Source of the DNA: Lepturacanthus savala
Taxonomy: Eukaryota; Chordata; Actinopteri; Scombriformes; Trichiuridae
DNA length: 64,000 nucleotides
Reading direction: 5' to 3'
NCBI GenBank assembly: GCA_030544235.1
Contig: JARUPU010000099.1
Span: 1,044,501-1,108,500 of the forward strand
Shown: positions 23,930 through 36,660 of the stretch, piece after piece
Position numbering within the stretch: position 1 is the first letter of the stretch
Layout: each line of letters begins with the position of its first letter
Notes under the pieces: model-generated
Seen by the model: the letters and a program-made list of their open reading frames with translations, nothing else
Databases searched by the model: none
Told to the model about the DNA's origin: nothing
Made by a program: the position numbers and the translations under genes

Positions 23930-26880
23930 AGGGTTAGGGTTAGACTAGGGTTAGGGTTAGTCTCAGCGTTGGGGTATAGGGAACGAAACTACCAGGTATA
24001 TCCCTCCCAGTGATTTTAAAGGTGCTGCAGCCCCGAAACCGAAAATCATATAGAAATTGAACCAATTCCTACACCCCCCAGTTAAGAATTTAGGGTTAGG
24101 GTTAGGGTTAGGGTTAGACTAGGGTTAGGTTTAGGCTCAGCGTTGGGGTATAGGGAACGAAACTACCAGGTATATCCCTCCCAGTGATTTTAAAGGTGCT
24201 GCAGCCCCGAAACCGAAAATCATATAGAAATTGAACCAATTCCTACACCCCCCAGTTAAGAATTTAGGGTTAGGGTTAGGGTTAGACTAGGGTTAGGGTT
24301 AGGCTCAGCGTTGGGGTATAGGGAACGAAACTACCAGGTATATCCCTCCCAGTGATTTTAAAGGTGCTGCAGCCCCGAAACCGAAAATCATATAGAAATT
24401 GAACCAATTCCTACACCCCCCAGTTAAGAATTTAGGGTTAGGGTTAGGGTTAGGGTTAGGGTTAGACTAGGGTTAGGGTTAGGCTCAGCGTTGGGGTATA
24501 GGGAACGAAACTACCAGGTATATCCCTCCCAGTGATTTTAAAGGTGCTGCAGCCCCGAAACCGAAAATCATATAGAAATTGAACCAATTCCTACACCCCC
24601 CAGTTAAGAATTTAGGGTTAGGGTTAGGGTTAGGGTTAGACTAGGGTTAGGGTTAGGCTCAGCGTTGGGGTATAGGGAACGAAACTACCAGTTATATCCT
24701 TCCCAGTGATTTTAAAGGTGCTGCAGCCCCGAAACCGAAAATCATATAGAAATTGAACCAATTCCTACACCCCCCAGTTAAGAATTTAGGATTAGGGTTA
24801 GGGTTAGGGTTAGACTGGGGTTAGGGTTAGGCTCAGCGTTGGGGTATAGGGAACGAAACTACCAGGTATATCCCTCCCAGTGATTTTAAAGGTGCTGCAG
24901 CCCCGAAACCGAAAATCATATAGAAATTGAACCAATTCCTACACCCCCCAGTTAAGAATTTAGTGTTAGGGTTAGGGTTAGGGTTAGGGTTAGACTAGGG
25001 TTAGGGTTAGGCTCAGCGTTGGGGTATAGGGAACGAAACTACCAGGTATATCCCTCCCAGTGATTTTAAAGGTGCTGCAGCCCCGAAACCGAAAATCATA
25101 TAGAAATTGAACCAATTCCTACACCCCCCAGTTAAGAATTTAGGGTTAGGGTTAGGGTTAGGGTTAGACTAGGGTTAGGGTTAGTCTCAGCGTTGGGGTA
25201 TAGGGAACGAAACTACCAGGTATATCCTTCCCAGTGATTTTAAAGGTGCTGCAGCCCCGAAACCGAAAATCATATAGAAATTGCGCCAATTCCTACACCC
25301 CCCAGTTAAGAATTTAGGGTTAGGGTTAGGGTTAGGGTTAGACTAGGGTTAGGGTTAGGCTCAGCGTTGGGGTATAGGGAACGAAACTACCAGGTATATC
25401 CCTCCCAGTGATTTTAAAGGTGCTGCAGCCCCGAAACCGAAAATCATATAGAAATTGAACCAATTCCTACACCCCCCAGTTAAGAATTTAGGGTTAGGGT
25501 TAGGGTTAGACTAGGGTTAGGGTTAGGCTCAGCGTTGGGGTATAGGGAACGAAACTACCAGGTATATCCCTCCCAGTGATTTTAAAGGTGCTGCAGCCCC
25601 GAAACCGAAAATCATATAGAAATTGAACCAATTCCTACACCCCCCAGTTAAGAATTTAGGGTTAGGGTTAGGGTTAGACTAGGGTTAGGGTTAGGCTCAG
25701 CGTTGGGGTATAGGGAACGAAACTACCAGTTATATCCCTCCCAGTGATTTTAAAGGTGCTGCAGCCCCGAAACCGAAAATAATATAGAAATTGAACCAAT
25801 TCCTACACCCCCCAGTTAAGAATTTAGGGTTAGGGTTAGGGTTAGGGTTAGGGTTAGACTAGGGTTAGGGTTAGGCTCAGCGTTGGGGTATAGGGAACGA
25901 AACTACCAGGTATATCCCTCCCAGTGATTTTAAAGGTGCTGCAGCCCCGAAATCGAAAATAATATAGAAATTGAACCAATTCCTACACCCCCCAGTTAAG
26001 AATTTAGGGTTAGGGTTAGGGTTAGGGTTAGGGTTAGACTAGGGTTAGGGTTAGGCTCAGCGTTGGGGTATAGGGAACGAAACTACCAGGTATATCCCTC
26101 CCAGTGATTTTAAAGGTGCTGCAGCTCCAAAACCGAAAATCATATAGAAATTGAACCAATTCCTACACCCCCCAGTTAAGAATTTAGGGTTAGGGTTAGG
26201 GTTAGGGTTAGACTAGGGTTAGGGTTAGGCTCAGCGTTGGGGTATAGGGAACGAAACTACCAGGTATATCCCTCCCAGTGATTTTAAAGGTGCTGCAGCC
26301 CCGAAACCGAAAATCATATAGAAATTGAACCAATTCCTACACCCCCCAGTTAAGAATTTAGGGTTAGGGTTAGGGTTAGGGTTAGACTAGGGTTAGGGTT
26401 AGGCTCAGCGTTGGGGTATAGAGAACGAAACTACCAGGTATATCCCTCCCAGTGATTTTAAAGGTGCTGCAGCCCCGAAACCGAAAATCATATAGAAATT
26501 GAACCAATTCCTACACCCCCCAGTTAAGAATTTAGGGTTAGGGTTAGACTAGGGTTAGGGTTAGGCTCAGCGTTGGGGTATAGGGAACGAAACTACCAGG
26601 TATATCCCTCCCAGTGATTTTAAAGGTGCTGCAGCCCCGAAACCGAAAATCATATAGAAATTGAACCAATTCCTACACCCCCCAGTTAAGAATTTAGGGT
26701 TAGGGTTAGACTAGGGTTAGGGTTAGGCTCAGCGTTGGGGTATAGGGAACGAAACTACCAGGTATATCCCTCCCAGTGATTTTAAAGGTGCTGCAGCCCC
26801 GAAACCGAAAATCATATAGAAATTGAACCAATTCCTACACCCCCCAGTTAAGAATTTAGGGTTAGGGTTAGGGTTAGGGT
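23930..26880 (+). repeat. Module P (long form, one unit deleted), copy 5
   Basis: Matches 15911 onward at an offset of 8,019 bp (T24692, AGCTCC at 26123). Near 26.37-26.53 kb one two-hexamer unit is missing and a tract length has changed, so the module is 168 bp shorter than the other long forms. The TATAGAG unit of the tail is retained. Confidence 0.83.
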
Positions 26881-29329
26881 AGGGTTAGGGTTAGACTAGG
26901 GTTAGGGTTAGTCTCAGCGTTGGGGTATAGGGAACGAAACTACCAGGTATATCCCTCCCAGTGATTTTAAAGGTGCTGCAGCCCCGAAACCGAAAATCAT
27001 ATAGAAATTGAACCAATTCCTACACCCCCCAGTTAAGAATTTAGGGTTAGGGTTAGGGTTAGGGTTAGACTAGGGTTAGGTTTAGGCTCAGCGTTGGGGT
27101 ATAGGGAACGAAACTACCAGGTATATCCCTCCCAGTGATTTTAAAGGTGCTGCAGCCCCGAAACCGAAAATCATATAGAAATTGAACCAATTCCTACACC
27201 CCCCAGTTAAGAATTTAGGGTTAGGGTTAGGGTTAGGGTTAGACTAGGGTTAGGGTTAGGCTCAGCGTTGGGGTATAGGGAACGAAACTACCAGGTATAT
27301 CCCTCCCAGTGATTTTAAAGGTGCTGCATCCCCGAAACCGAAAATCATATAGAAATTGAACCAATTCCTACACCCCCCAGTTAAGAATTTAGGGTTAGGG
27401 TTAGGGTTAGACTAGGGTTAGGGTTAGGCTCAGCGTTGGGGTATAGGGAACGAAACTACCAGGTATATCCCTCCCAGTGATTTTAAAGGTGATGCAGCCC
27501 CGAAACCGAAAATCATATAGAAATTAAACCAATTCCTACACCCCCCAGTTAAGCATTTAGGGTTAGGGTTAGGGTTAGGGTTAGACTAGGGTTAGGGTTA
27601 GGCTCAGATTTAGGGTATAGAGAACGAAACTACCAGGTATATCCCTCCCAGTGATTTTAAAGGTGCTGCAGCCCCGAAACCGAAAATCATATAGAAATTG
27701 AACCAATTCCTACACCCCCCAGTTAAGAATTTAGGGTTAGGGTTAGGGTTAGACTAGGGTTAGGGTTAGGCTCAGCGTTGGGGTATAGGGAACGAAACTA
27801 CCAGGTATATCCCTCCCAGTGATTTTAAAGGTGCTGCAGCCCCGAAACCGAAAATCATATAGAAATTGAACCAATTCCTACACCCCCCAGTTAAGAATTT
27901 AGGGTTAGGGTTAGGGTTAGGGTTAGGGTTAGACTAGGGTTAGGGTTAGGCTCAGCGTTGGGGTATAGGGAACGAAACTACCAGGTATATCCCTCCCAGT
28001 GATTTTAAAGGTGCTGCAGCCCCGAAACCGAAAATCATATAGAAATTGAACCAATTCCTACACCCCCCAGTTAAGAATTTAGGGTTAGGGTTAATGTTAG
28101 GGTTAGGGTTAGGGTTAGACTAGGGTTAGGGTTAGGCTCAGCGTTGGGGTATAGGGAACGAAACTACCAGGTATATCCCTCCCAGTGATTTTAAAGGTGC
28201 TGCAGCCCCGAAACTGAAAATCATATAGAAATTGAACCAATTCCTACACCCCCCAGTTAAGAATTTAGGGTTAGGGTTAGGGTTAGACTAGGGTTAGGGT
28301 TAGGCTCAGCGTTGGGGTATAGGGAACGAAACTACCAGGTATATCCCTCCCAGTGATTTTAAAGGTGCTGCAGCCCCGAAACCGAAAATCATATAGAAAT
28401 TGAACCAATTCCTACACCCCCCAGTTAAGAATTTAGGGTTAGGGTTAGGGTTAGGGTTAGGGTTAGACTAGGGTTAGGGTTAGGCTCAGCGTTGGGGTAT
28501 AGGGAACGAAACTACCAGGTATATCCCTCCCAGTGATTTTAAAGGTGCTGCAGCCCCGAAACCGAAAATCATATAGAAATTGAACCAATTCCTACACCCC
28601 CCAGTTAAGAATTTAGGGTTAGGGTTAGGGTTAGGGTTAGGGTTAGACTAGGGTTAGGGTTAGGCTCAGCGTTGGGGTATAGGGAACGAAACTACCAGGT
28701 ATATCCCTCCCAGTGATTTTAAAGGTGCTGCAGCCCCAATACCGAAAATCATATAGAAATTGAACCAATTCCTACACCCCCCAGTTAAGAATTTAGGGTT
28801 AGGGTTAGGGTTAGGGTTAGACTAGGGTTAGGGTTAGGCTCAGCGTTGGGGTATAGGGAACGAAACTACCAGGTATATCCCTCCCAGTGATTTTAAAGGT
28901 GCTGCAGCCCCGAAACCGAAAATCATATAGAAATTGAACCAATTCCTACACCCCCCAGTTAAGAATTTAGGGTTAGGGTTAGGGTTAGACTAGGGTTAGG
29001 GTTAGGCTCAGCGTTGGGGTACAGGGAACGAAACTACCAGGTATATCCCTCCAAGTGATTTTAAAGGTGCTGCAGCCCCGAAACCGAAAATCATATAGAA
29101 ATTGAACCAATTCCTACACCCCCCAGTTAAGCATTTAGGGTTAGGGTTAGGGTTAGGGTTAGACTAGGGTTAGGGTTAGGCTCAGCTTTAGGGTATAGAG
29201 AACGAAACTACCAGGTATATCCCTCCCAGTGATTTTAAAGGTGCTGCAGCCCCGAAACCGAAAATCATATAGAAATTGAACCAATTCCTACACCCCCCAG
29301 TTAAGAATTTAGGGTTAGGGTTAGGGTTA
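26881..29329 (+). repeat. Module Q, copy 3
   Basis: Matches 21309 onward at an offset of 5,572 bp: GCATCC at 27326, CAGATTTAGGG at 27606, TTAATG at 28095, CCCCAATACC at 28738 and GGTACAGGG at 29022 are all in register. The expected GGGTAGGG at 29502 is absent. The following sequence joins P about two units in, so the junction lies between about 29180 and 29330. Confidence 0.83.
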
Positions 29330-31925
29330 GACTAGGGTTAGGGTTAGGCTCAGCGTTGGGGTATAGGGAACGAAACTACCAGGTATATCCCTCCCAGTGA
29401 TTTTAAAGGTGCTGCAGCCCCGAAACCGAAAATCATATAGAAATTGAACCAATTCCTACACCCCCCAGTTAAGAATTTAGGGTTAGGGTTAGGGTTAGGG
29501 TTAGGGTTAGACTAGGGTTAGGGTTAGGCTCAGCGTTGGGGTATAGGGAACGAAACTACCAGGTATATCCCTCCCAGTGATTTTAAAGGTGCTGCAGCCC
29601 CGAAACCGAAAATCATATAGAAATTGAACCAATTCCTACACCCCCCAGTTAAGAATTTAGGGTTAGGGTTAGGGTTAGGGTTAGACTAGGGTTAGGGTTA
29701 GGCTCAGCGTTGGGGTATAGGGAACGAAACTACCAGTTATATCCTTCCCAGTGATTTTAAAGGTGCTGCAGCCCCGAAACCGAAAATCATATAGAAATTG
29801 AACCAATTCCTACACCCCCCAGTTAAGAATTTAGGATTAGGGTTAGGGTTAGGGTTAGACTGGGGTTAGGGTTAGGCTCAGCGTTGGGGTATAGGGAACG
29901 AAACTACCAGGTATATCCCTCCCAGTGATTTTAAAGGTGCTGCAGCCCCGAAACCGAAAATCATATAGAAATTGAACCAATTCCTACACCCCCCAGTTAA
30001 GAATTTAGTGTTAGGGTTAGGGTTAGGGTTAGGGTTAGACTAGGGTTAGGGTTAGGCTCAGCGTTGGGGTATAGGGAACGAAACTACCAGGTATATCCCT
30101 CCCAGTGATTTTAAAGGTGCTGCAGCCCCGAAACCGAAAATCATATAGAAATTGAACCAATTCCTACACCCCCCAGTTAAGAATTTAGGGTTAGGGTTAG
30201 GGTTAGGGTTAGACTAGGGTTAGGGTTAGTCTCAGCGTTGGGGTATAGGGAACGAAACTACCAGGTATATCCTTCCCAGTGATTTTAAAGGTGCTGCAGC
30301 CCCGAAACCGAAAATCATATAGAAATTGCGCCAATTCCTACACCCCCCAGTTAAGAATTTAGGGTTAGGGTTAGGGTTAGGGTTAGACTAGGGTTAGGGT
30401 TAGGCTCAGCGTTGGGGTATAGGGAACGAAACTACCAGGTATATCCCTCCCAGTGATTTTAAAGGTGCTGCAGCCCCGAAACCGAAAATCATATAGAAAT
30501 TGAACCAATTCCTACACCCCCCAGTTAAGAATTTAGGGTTAGGGTTAGGGTTAGACTAGGGTTAGGGTTAGGCTCAGCGTTGGGGTATAGGGAACGAAAC
30601 TACCAGGTATATCCCTCCCAGTGATTTTAAAGGTGCTGCAGCCCCGAAACCGAAAATCATATAGAAATTGAACCAATTCCTACACCCCCCAGTTAAGAAT
30701 TTAGGGTTAGGGTTAGGGTTAGACTAGGGTTAGGGTTAGGCTCAGCGTTGGGGTATAGGGAACGAAACTACCAGTTATATCCCTCCCAGTGATTTTAAAG
30801 GTGCTGCAGCCCCGAAACCGAAAATAATATAGAAATTGAACCAATTCCTACACCCCCCAGTTAAGAATTTAGGGTTAGGGTTAGGGTTAGGGTTAGGGTT
30901 AGACTAGGGTTAGGGTTAGGCTCAGCGTTGGGGTATAGGGAACGAAACTACCAGGTATATCCCTCCCAGTGATTTTAAAGGTGCTGCAGCCCCGAAATCG
31001 AAAATAATATAGAAATTGAACCAATTCCTACACCCCCCAGTTAAGAATTTAGGGTTAGGGTTAGGGTTAGGGTTAGGGTTAGACTAGGGTTAGGGTTAGG
31101 CTCAGCGTTGGGGTATAGGGAACGAAACTACCAGGTATATCCCTCCCAGTGATTTTAAAGGTGCTGCAGCTCCAAAACCGAAAATCATATAGAAATTGAA
31201 CCAATTCCTACACCCCCCAGTTAAGAATTTAGGGTTAGGGTTAGGGTTAGGGTTAGACTAGGGTTAGGGTTAGGCTCAGCGTTGGGGTATAGGGAACGAA
31301 ACTACCAGGTATATCCCTCCCAGTGATTTTAAAGGTGCTGCAGCCCCGAAACCGAAAATCATATAGAAATTGAACCAATTCCTACACCCCCCAGTTAAGA
31401 ATTTAGGGTTAGGGTTAGGGTTAGGGTTAGACTAGGGTTAGGGTTAGGCTCAGCGTTGGGGTATAGAGAACGAAACTACCAGGTATATCCCTCCCAGTGA
31501 TTTTAAAGGTGCTGCAGCCCCGAAACCGAAAATCATATAGAAATTGAACCAATTCCTACACCCCCCAGTTAAGAATTTAGGGTTAGGGTTAGACTAGGGT
31601 TAGGGTTAGGCTCAGCGTTGGGGTATAGGGAACGAAACTACCAGGTATATCCCTCCCAGTGATTTTAAAGGTGCTGCAGCCCCGAAACCGAAAATCATAT
31701 AGAAATTGAACCAATTCCTACACCCCCCAGTTAAGAATTTAGGGTTAGGGTTAGACTAGGGTTAGGGTTAGGCTCAGCGTTGGGGTATAGGGAACGAAAC
31801 TACCAGGTATATCCCTCCCAGTGATTTTAAAGGTGCTGCAGCCCCGAAACCGAAAATCATATAGAAATTGAACCAATTCCTACACCCCCCAGTTAAGAAT
31901 TTAGGGTTAGGGTTAGGGTTAGGGT
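29330..31925 (+). repeat. Module P (long form, start missing), copy 6
   Basis: Matches 24285 onward at an offset of 5,045 bp: unit starts at 29330, 29510 and 29684, T29737, and AGCTCC at 31168. The GGGTAGGG / TTAGTCTC opening units are absent, which marks a recombination joint with module Q on the left. Confidence 0.82.
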
Positions 31926-33126
31926 AGGGTTAGGGTTAGACTAGGGTTAGGGTTAGTCTCAGCGTTGGGGTATAGGGAACGAAACTACCAGGTATATCCC
32001 TCCCAGTGATTTTAAAGGTGCTGCAGCCCCGAAACCGAAAATCATATAGAAATTGAACCAATTCCTACACCCCCCAGTTAAGAATTTAGGGTTAGGGTTA
32101 GGGTTAGGGTTAGACTAGGGTTAGGTTTAGGCTCAGCGTTGGGGTATAGGGAACGAAACTACCAGGTATATCCCTCCCAGTGATTTTAAAGGTGCTGCAG
32201 CCCCGAAACCGAAAATCATATAGAAATTGAACCAATTCCTACACCCCCCAGTTAAGAATTTAGGGTTAGGGTTAGGGTTAGGGTTAGACTAGGGTTAGGG
32301 TTAGGCTCAGCGTTGGGGTATAGGGAACGAAACTACCAGGTATATCCCTCCCAGTGATTTTAAAGGTGCTGCATCCCCGAAACCGAAAATCATATAGAAA
32401 TTGAACCAATTCCTACACCCCCCAGTTAAGAATTTAGGGTTAGGGTTAGGGTTAGACTAGGGTTAGGGTTAGGCTCAGCGTTGGGGTATAGGGAACGAAA
32501 CTACCAGGTATATCCCTCCCAGTGATTTTAAAGGTGATGCAGCCCCGAAACCGAAAATCATATAGAAATTAAACCAATTCCTACACCCCCCAGTTAAGCA
32601 TTTAGGGTTAGGGTTAGGGTTAGGGTTAGACTAGGGTTAGGGTTAGGCTCAGATTTAGGGTATAGAGAACGAAACTACCAGGTATATCCCTCCCAGTGAT
32701 TTTAAAGGTGCTGCAGCCCCGAAACCGAAAATCATATAGAAATTGAACCAATTCCTACACCCCCCAGTTAAGAATTTAGGGTTAGGGTTAGGGTTAGACT
32801 AGGGTTAGGGTTAGGCTCAGCGTTGGGGTATAGGGAACGAAACTACCAGGTATATCCCTCCCAGTGATTTTAAAGGTGCTGCAGCCCCGAAACCGAAAAT
32901 CATATAGAAATTGAACCAATTCCTACACCCCCCAGTTAAGAATTTAGGGTTAGGGTTAGGGTTAGGGTTAGGGTTAGACTAGGGTTAGGGTTAGGCTCAG
33001 CGTTGGGGTATAGGGAACGAAACTACCAGGTATATCCCTCCCAGTGATTTTAAAGGTGCTGCAGCCCCGAAACCGAAAATCATATAGAAATTGAACCAAT
33101 TCCTACACCCCCCAGTTAAGAATTTA
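31926..33126 (+). repeat. Module Q, copy 4, truncated
   Basis: Matches 26881 onward at 5,045 bp through GCATCC (32371), CAGATTTAGGG (32651) and the unit starting at 32977. The TTAATG marker expected near 33140 is missing and the later Q markers never appear. This truncation marks the right edge of the R/P/Q domain. Confidence 0.82.
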
Positions 33127-33150
33127 GGGTTAGGGTTAGGGTTAGGGTTA

Positions 33151-33816
33151 GACTAGGGTTAGGGTTAGGCTCAGCGTTGAGGTATAGGGAACGAAACTAC
33201 CAGGTATATCCCTCCCAGTGATTTTAAAGGTGCTGCAGCCCCGAAACCGAAAATCATATAGAAATTGAACCAATTCCTACACCCCCCAGTTAAGAATTTA
33301 GGGTTAGGGTTAGGGTTAGGGTTAGGGTTAGACTAGGGTTAGGGTTAGGCTCAGCGTTGGGGTATAGGGAACGAAACTACCAGGTATATCCCTCCCAGTG
33401 ATTTTAAAGGTGCTGCAGCCCCGAAACCGAAAATCATATAGAAATTGAACCAATTCCTACACCCCCCAGTTAAGAATTTAGGGTTAGGGTTAGGGTTAGA
33501 TTAGGGTTAGGGTTAGGCTCAGCTTTAGGGTATAGAGAACGAAACTACCAGGTATATCCCTCCCAGTGATTTTAAAGGTGCTGCAGCCCCGAAACCGAAA
33601 ATCATATAGAAATTGAACCAATTCCTACACCCCCCAGTTAAGAATTTAGGGTTAGGGTTAGGGTTAGACTAGGGTTAGGGTTAGGCTCAGCGTTGGGGTA
33701 TAGGGAACGAAACTACCAGGTATATCCCTCCCAGTGATTTTAAAGGTGCTGCAGCCCCGAAACCGAAAATCATATAGAAATTGAAGCAATTCCTACACCC
33801 CCCTGTTAAGAATTTA
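33151..33816 (+). repeat. 606-bp linked-marker block, copy 1
   Basis: A unit with CGTTGAGGTAT (A33180) is followed 606 bp later by a unit with TTGAAGCAATTCC (G33786) and CCCCTGTTAAG. A type C unit starts at 33499 between them. The same trio recurs at 38281 and 40213. Confidence 0.88.
33499..33648 (+). repeat. Type C unit block (first of about 29)
   Basis: Compared with the standard block, four substitutions travel together: GACTAGG to GATTAGG, CAGCG to CAGCT (one CpG lost), TTGGGG to TTAGGG (creating an extra TTTAGGG), and TATAGGG to TATAGAG. I find such blocks starting at 33499, 34201, 35251, 35971, 36871, 37585, 38107, 38629, 39337, 40033, 40561, 41257, 41611, 42319, 42841, 43189, 43357, 45157, 45505, 46723, 47953, 48667, 51541, 52441, 55123, 57235, 60067, 60961 and 61657. 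None occurs left of 33499. Confidence 0.9.
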
Positions 33817-35760
33817 GGGTTAGGGTTAGGGTTAGGGTTAGGGTTAGACTAGGGTTAGGGTTAGGCTCAGCGTTGGGGTATAGGGAACGAAACTACCAGG
33901 TATATCCCTCCCAGTGATTTTAAAGGTGCTGCAGCCCCGAAACCGAAAATCATATAGAAATTGAACCAATTCCTACACCCCCCAGTTAAGAATTTAGGGT
34001 TAGGGTTAGGGTTAGGGTTAGACTAGGGTTAGGGTTAGGCTCAGCGTTGGGGTATAGGGAACGAAACTACCAGGTATATCCCTCCCAGTGATTTTAAAGG
34101 TGCTGCAGCCCCGAAACCGAAAATCATATAGAAATTGAACCAATTCCTACACCCCCCAGTTAAGAATTTAGGGTTAGGGTTAGGGTTAGGGTTAGGGTTA
34201 GATTAGGGTTAGGGTTAGGCTCAGCTTTAGGGTATAGAGAACGAAACTACCAGGTATATCCCTCCCAGTGATTTTAAAGGTGCTGCAGCCCCGAAACCGA
34301 AAATCATATAGAAATTGAACCAATTCCTACACCCCCCAGTTAAGAATTTAGGGTTAGGGTTAGGGTTAGGGTTAGACTAGGGTTAGGGTTAGGCTCAGCG
34401 TTGGGGTATAGGGAACGAAACTACCAGGTATATCCCTCCCAGTGATTTTAAAGGTGCTGCAGCCCCGAAACCGAAAATCATATAGAAATTGAACCAATTC
34501 CTACACCCCCCAGTTAAGAATTTAGGGTTAGGGTTAGGGTTAGGGTTAGACTAGGGTTAGGGTTAGGCTCAGCGTTGGGGTATAGGGAACGAAACTACCA
34601 GGTATATCCCTCCCAGTGATTTTAAAGGTGCTGCAGCCCCGAAACCGAAAATCATATAGAAATTGAACCAATTCCTACACCCCCCAGTTAAGAATTTAGG
34701 GTTAGGGTTAGGGTTAGGGTTAGACTAGGGTTAGGGTTAGGCTCAGCGTTGGGGTATAGGGAACGAAACTACCAGGTATATCCCTCCCAGTGATTTTAAA
34801 GGTGCTGCAGCCCCGAAACCGAAAATCATATAGAAATTGAACCAATTCCTACACCCCCCAGTTAAGAATTTAGGGTTAGGGTTAGGGTTAGGGTTAGGGT
34901 TAGACTAGGGTTAGGGTTAGGCTCAGCGTTGGGGTATAGGGAACGAAACTACCAGGTATATCCCTCCCAGTGATTTTAAAGGTGCTGCAGCCCCGAAACC
35001 GAAAATCATATAGAAATTGAACCAATTCCTACACCCCCCAGTTAAGAATTTAGGGTTAGGGTTAGGGTTAGGGTTAGACTAGGGTTAGGGTTAGGCTCAG
35101 CGTTGGGGTATAGGGAACGAAACTACCAGGTATATCCCTCCCAGTGATTTTAAAGGTGCTGCAGCCCCGAAACCGAAAATCATATAGAAATTGAACCAAT
35201 TCCTACACCCCCCAGTTAAGAATTTAGGGTTAGGGTTAGGGTTAGGGTTAGATTAGGGTTAGGGTTAGGCTCAGCTTTAGGGTATAGAGAACGAAACTAC
35301 CAGGTATATCCCTCCCAGTGATTTTAAAGGTGCTGCAGCCCCGAAACCGAAAATCATATAGAAATTGAACCAATTCCTACACCCCCCAGTTAAGAATTTA
35401 GGGTTAGGGTTAGGGTTAGGGTTAGACTAGGGTTAGGGTTAGGCTCAGCGTTGGGGTATAGGGAACGAAACTACCAGGTATATCCCTCCCAGTGATTTTA
35501 AAGGTGCTGCAGCCCCGAAACCGAAAATCATATAGAAATTGAACCAATTCCTACACCCCCCAGTTAAGAATTTAGGGTTAGGGTTAGGGTTAGGGTTAGG
35601 GTTAGGGTTAGACTAGGGTTAGGGTTAGGCTCAGCGTTGGGGTATAGGGAACGAAACTACCAGGTATATCCCTCCCAGTGATTTTAAAGGTGCTGCAGCC
35701 CCGAAACCGAAAATCATATAGAAATTGAACCAATTCCTACACCCCCCAGTTAAGAATTTA

Positions 35761-35946
35761 GGGTTAGGGTTAGGGTCAGGGTTAGGGTTAGGGTTAGAGT
35801 AGGGTTAGGGTTAGGCTCAGCGTTGGGGTATAGGGAACGAAACTACCAGGTATATCCCTCCCAGTGATTTTAAAGGTGCTGCAGCCCCGAAACCGAAAAT
35901 CATATAGAAATTGAACCAATTCCTACACCCCCCAGTTAAGAATTTA
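35761..35946 (+). repeat. Type D unit with preceding TCAGGG tract (first of 13)
   Basis: A hexamer tract with one T-to-C change (GGGTCAGGG, C35777) leads into a block starting GAGTAGGG instead of GACTAGGG. Further examples have the C at 36677, 42137, 44237, 44963, 49367, 50453, 52247, 53315, 54929, 56333, 57041 and 60767. In most cases the next unit is type C about 194 bp further on, so D-C is a recurrent two-unit phrase. The copy at 49367 has a second TCAGGG at 49379; the one at 42137 has a shorter tract. Confidence 0.88.
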
Positions 35947-36660
35947 GGGTTAGGGTTAGGGTTAGGGTTAGATTAGGGTTAGGGTTAGGCTCAGCTTTAG
36001 GGTATAGAGAACGAAACTACCAGGTATATCCCTCCCAGTGATTTTAAAGGTGCTGCAGCCCCGAAACCGAAAATCATATAGAAATTGAACCAATTCCTAC
36101 ACCCCCCAGTTAAGAATTTAGGGTTAGGGTTAGGGTTAGGGTTAGACTAGGGTTAGGGTTAGGCTCAGCGTTGGGGTATAGGGAACGAAACTACCAGGTA
36201 TATCCCTCCCAGTGATTTTAAAGGTGCTGCAGCCCCGAAACCGAAAATCATATAGAAATTGAACCAATTCCTACACCCCCCAGTTAAGAATTTAGGGTTA
36301 GGGTTAGGGTTAGGGTTAGACTAGGGTTAGGGTTAGGCTCAGCGTTGGGGTATAGGGAACGAAACTACCAGGTATATCCCTCCCAGTGATTTTAAAGGTG
36401 CTGCAGCCCCGAAACCGAAAATCATATAGAAATTGAACCAATTCCTACACCCCCCAGTTAAGAATTTAGGGTTAGGGTTAGGGTTAGGGTTAGGGTTAGG
36501 GTTAGGGTTAGACTAGGGTTAGGGTTAGGCTCAGCGTTGGGGTATAGGGAACGAAACTACCAGGTATATCCCTCCCAGTGATTTTAAAGGTGCTGCAGCC
36601 CCGAAACCGAAAATCATATAGAAATTGAACCAATTCCTACACCCCCCAGTTAAGAATTTA
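35761..36660 (+). repeat. 900-bp five-unit tandem duplication, copy 1
   Basis: Order: D, C, standard, standard, standard after a seven-hexamer tract. The next 900 bases repeat it with the same markers (C35777 and C36677). Confidence 0.9.

Larger units (their letters stand above)
12242..24284 (+). repeat. 12,043-bp higher-order duplication, right copy
   Basis: Right partner of 199-12241. Identity stops after the unit starting at 24285: the TATAGAG unit expected from position 199/12242 is replaced by a TATAGGG unit, and the sequence continues as module P instead. The joint therefore lies within the first units of the third P-type start. Confidence 0.92.
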
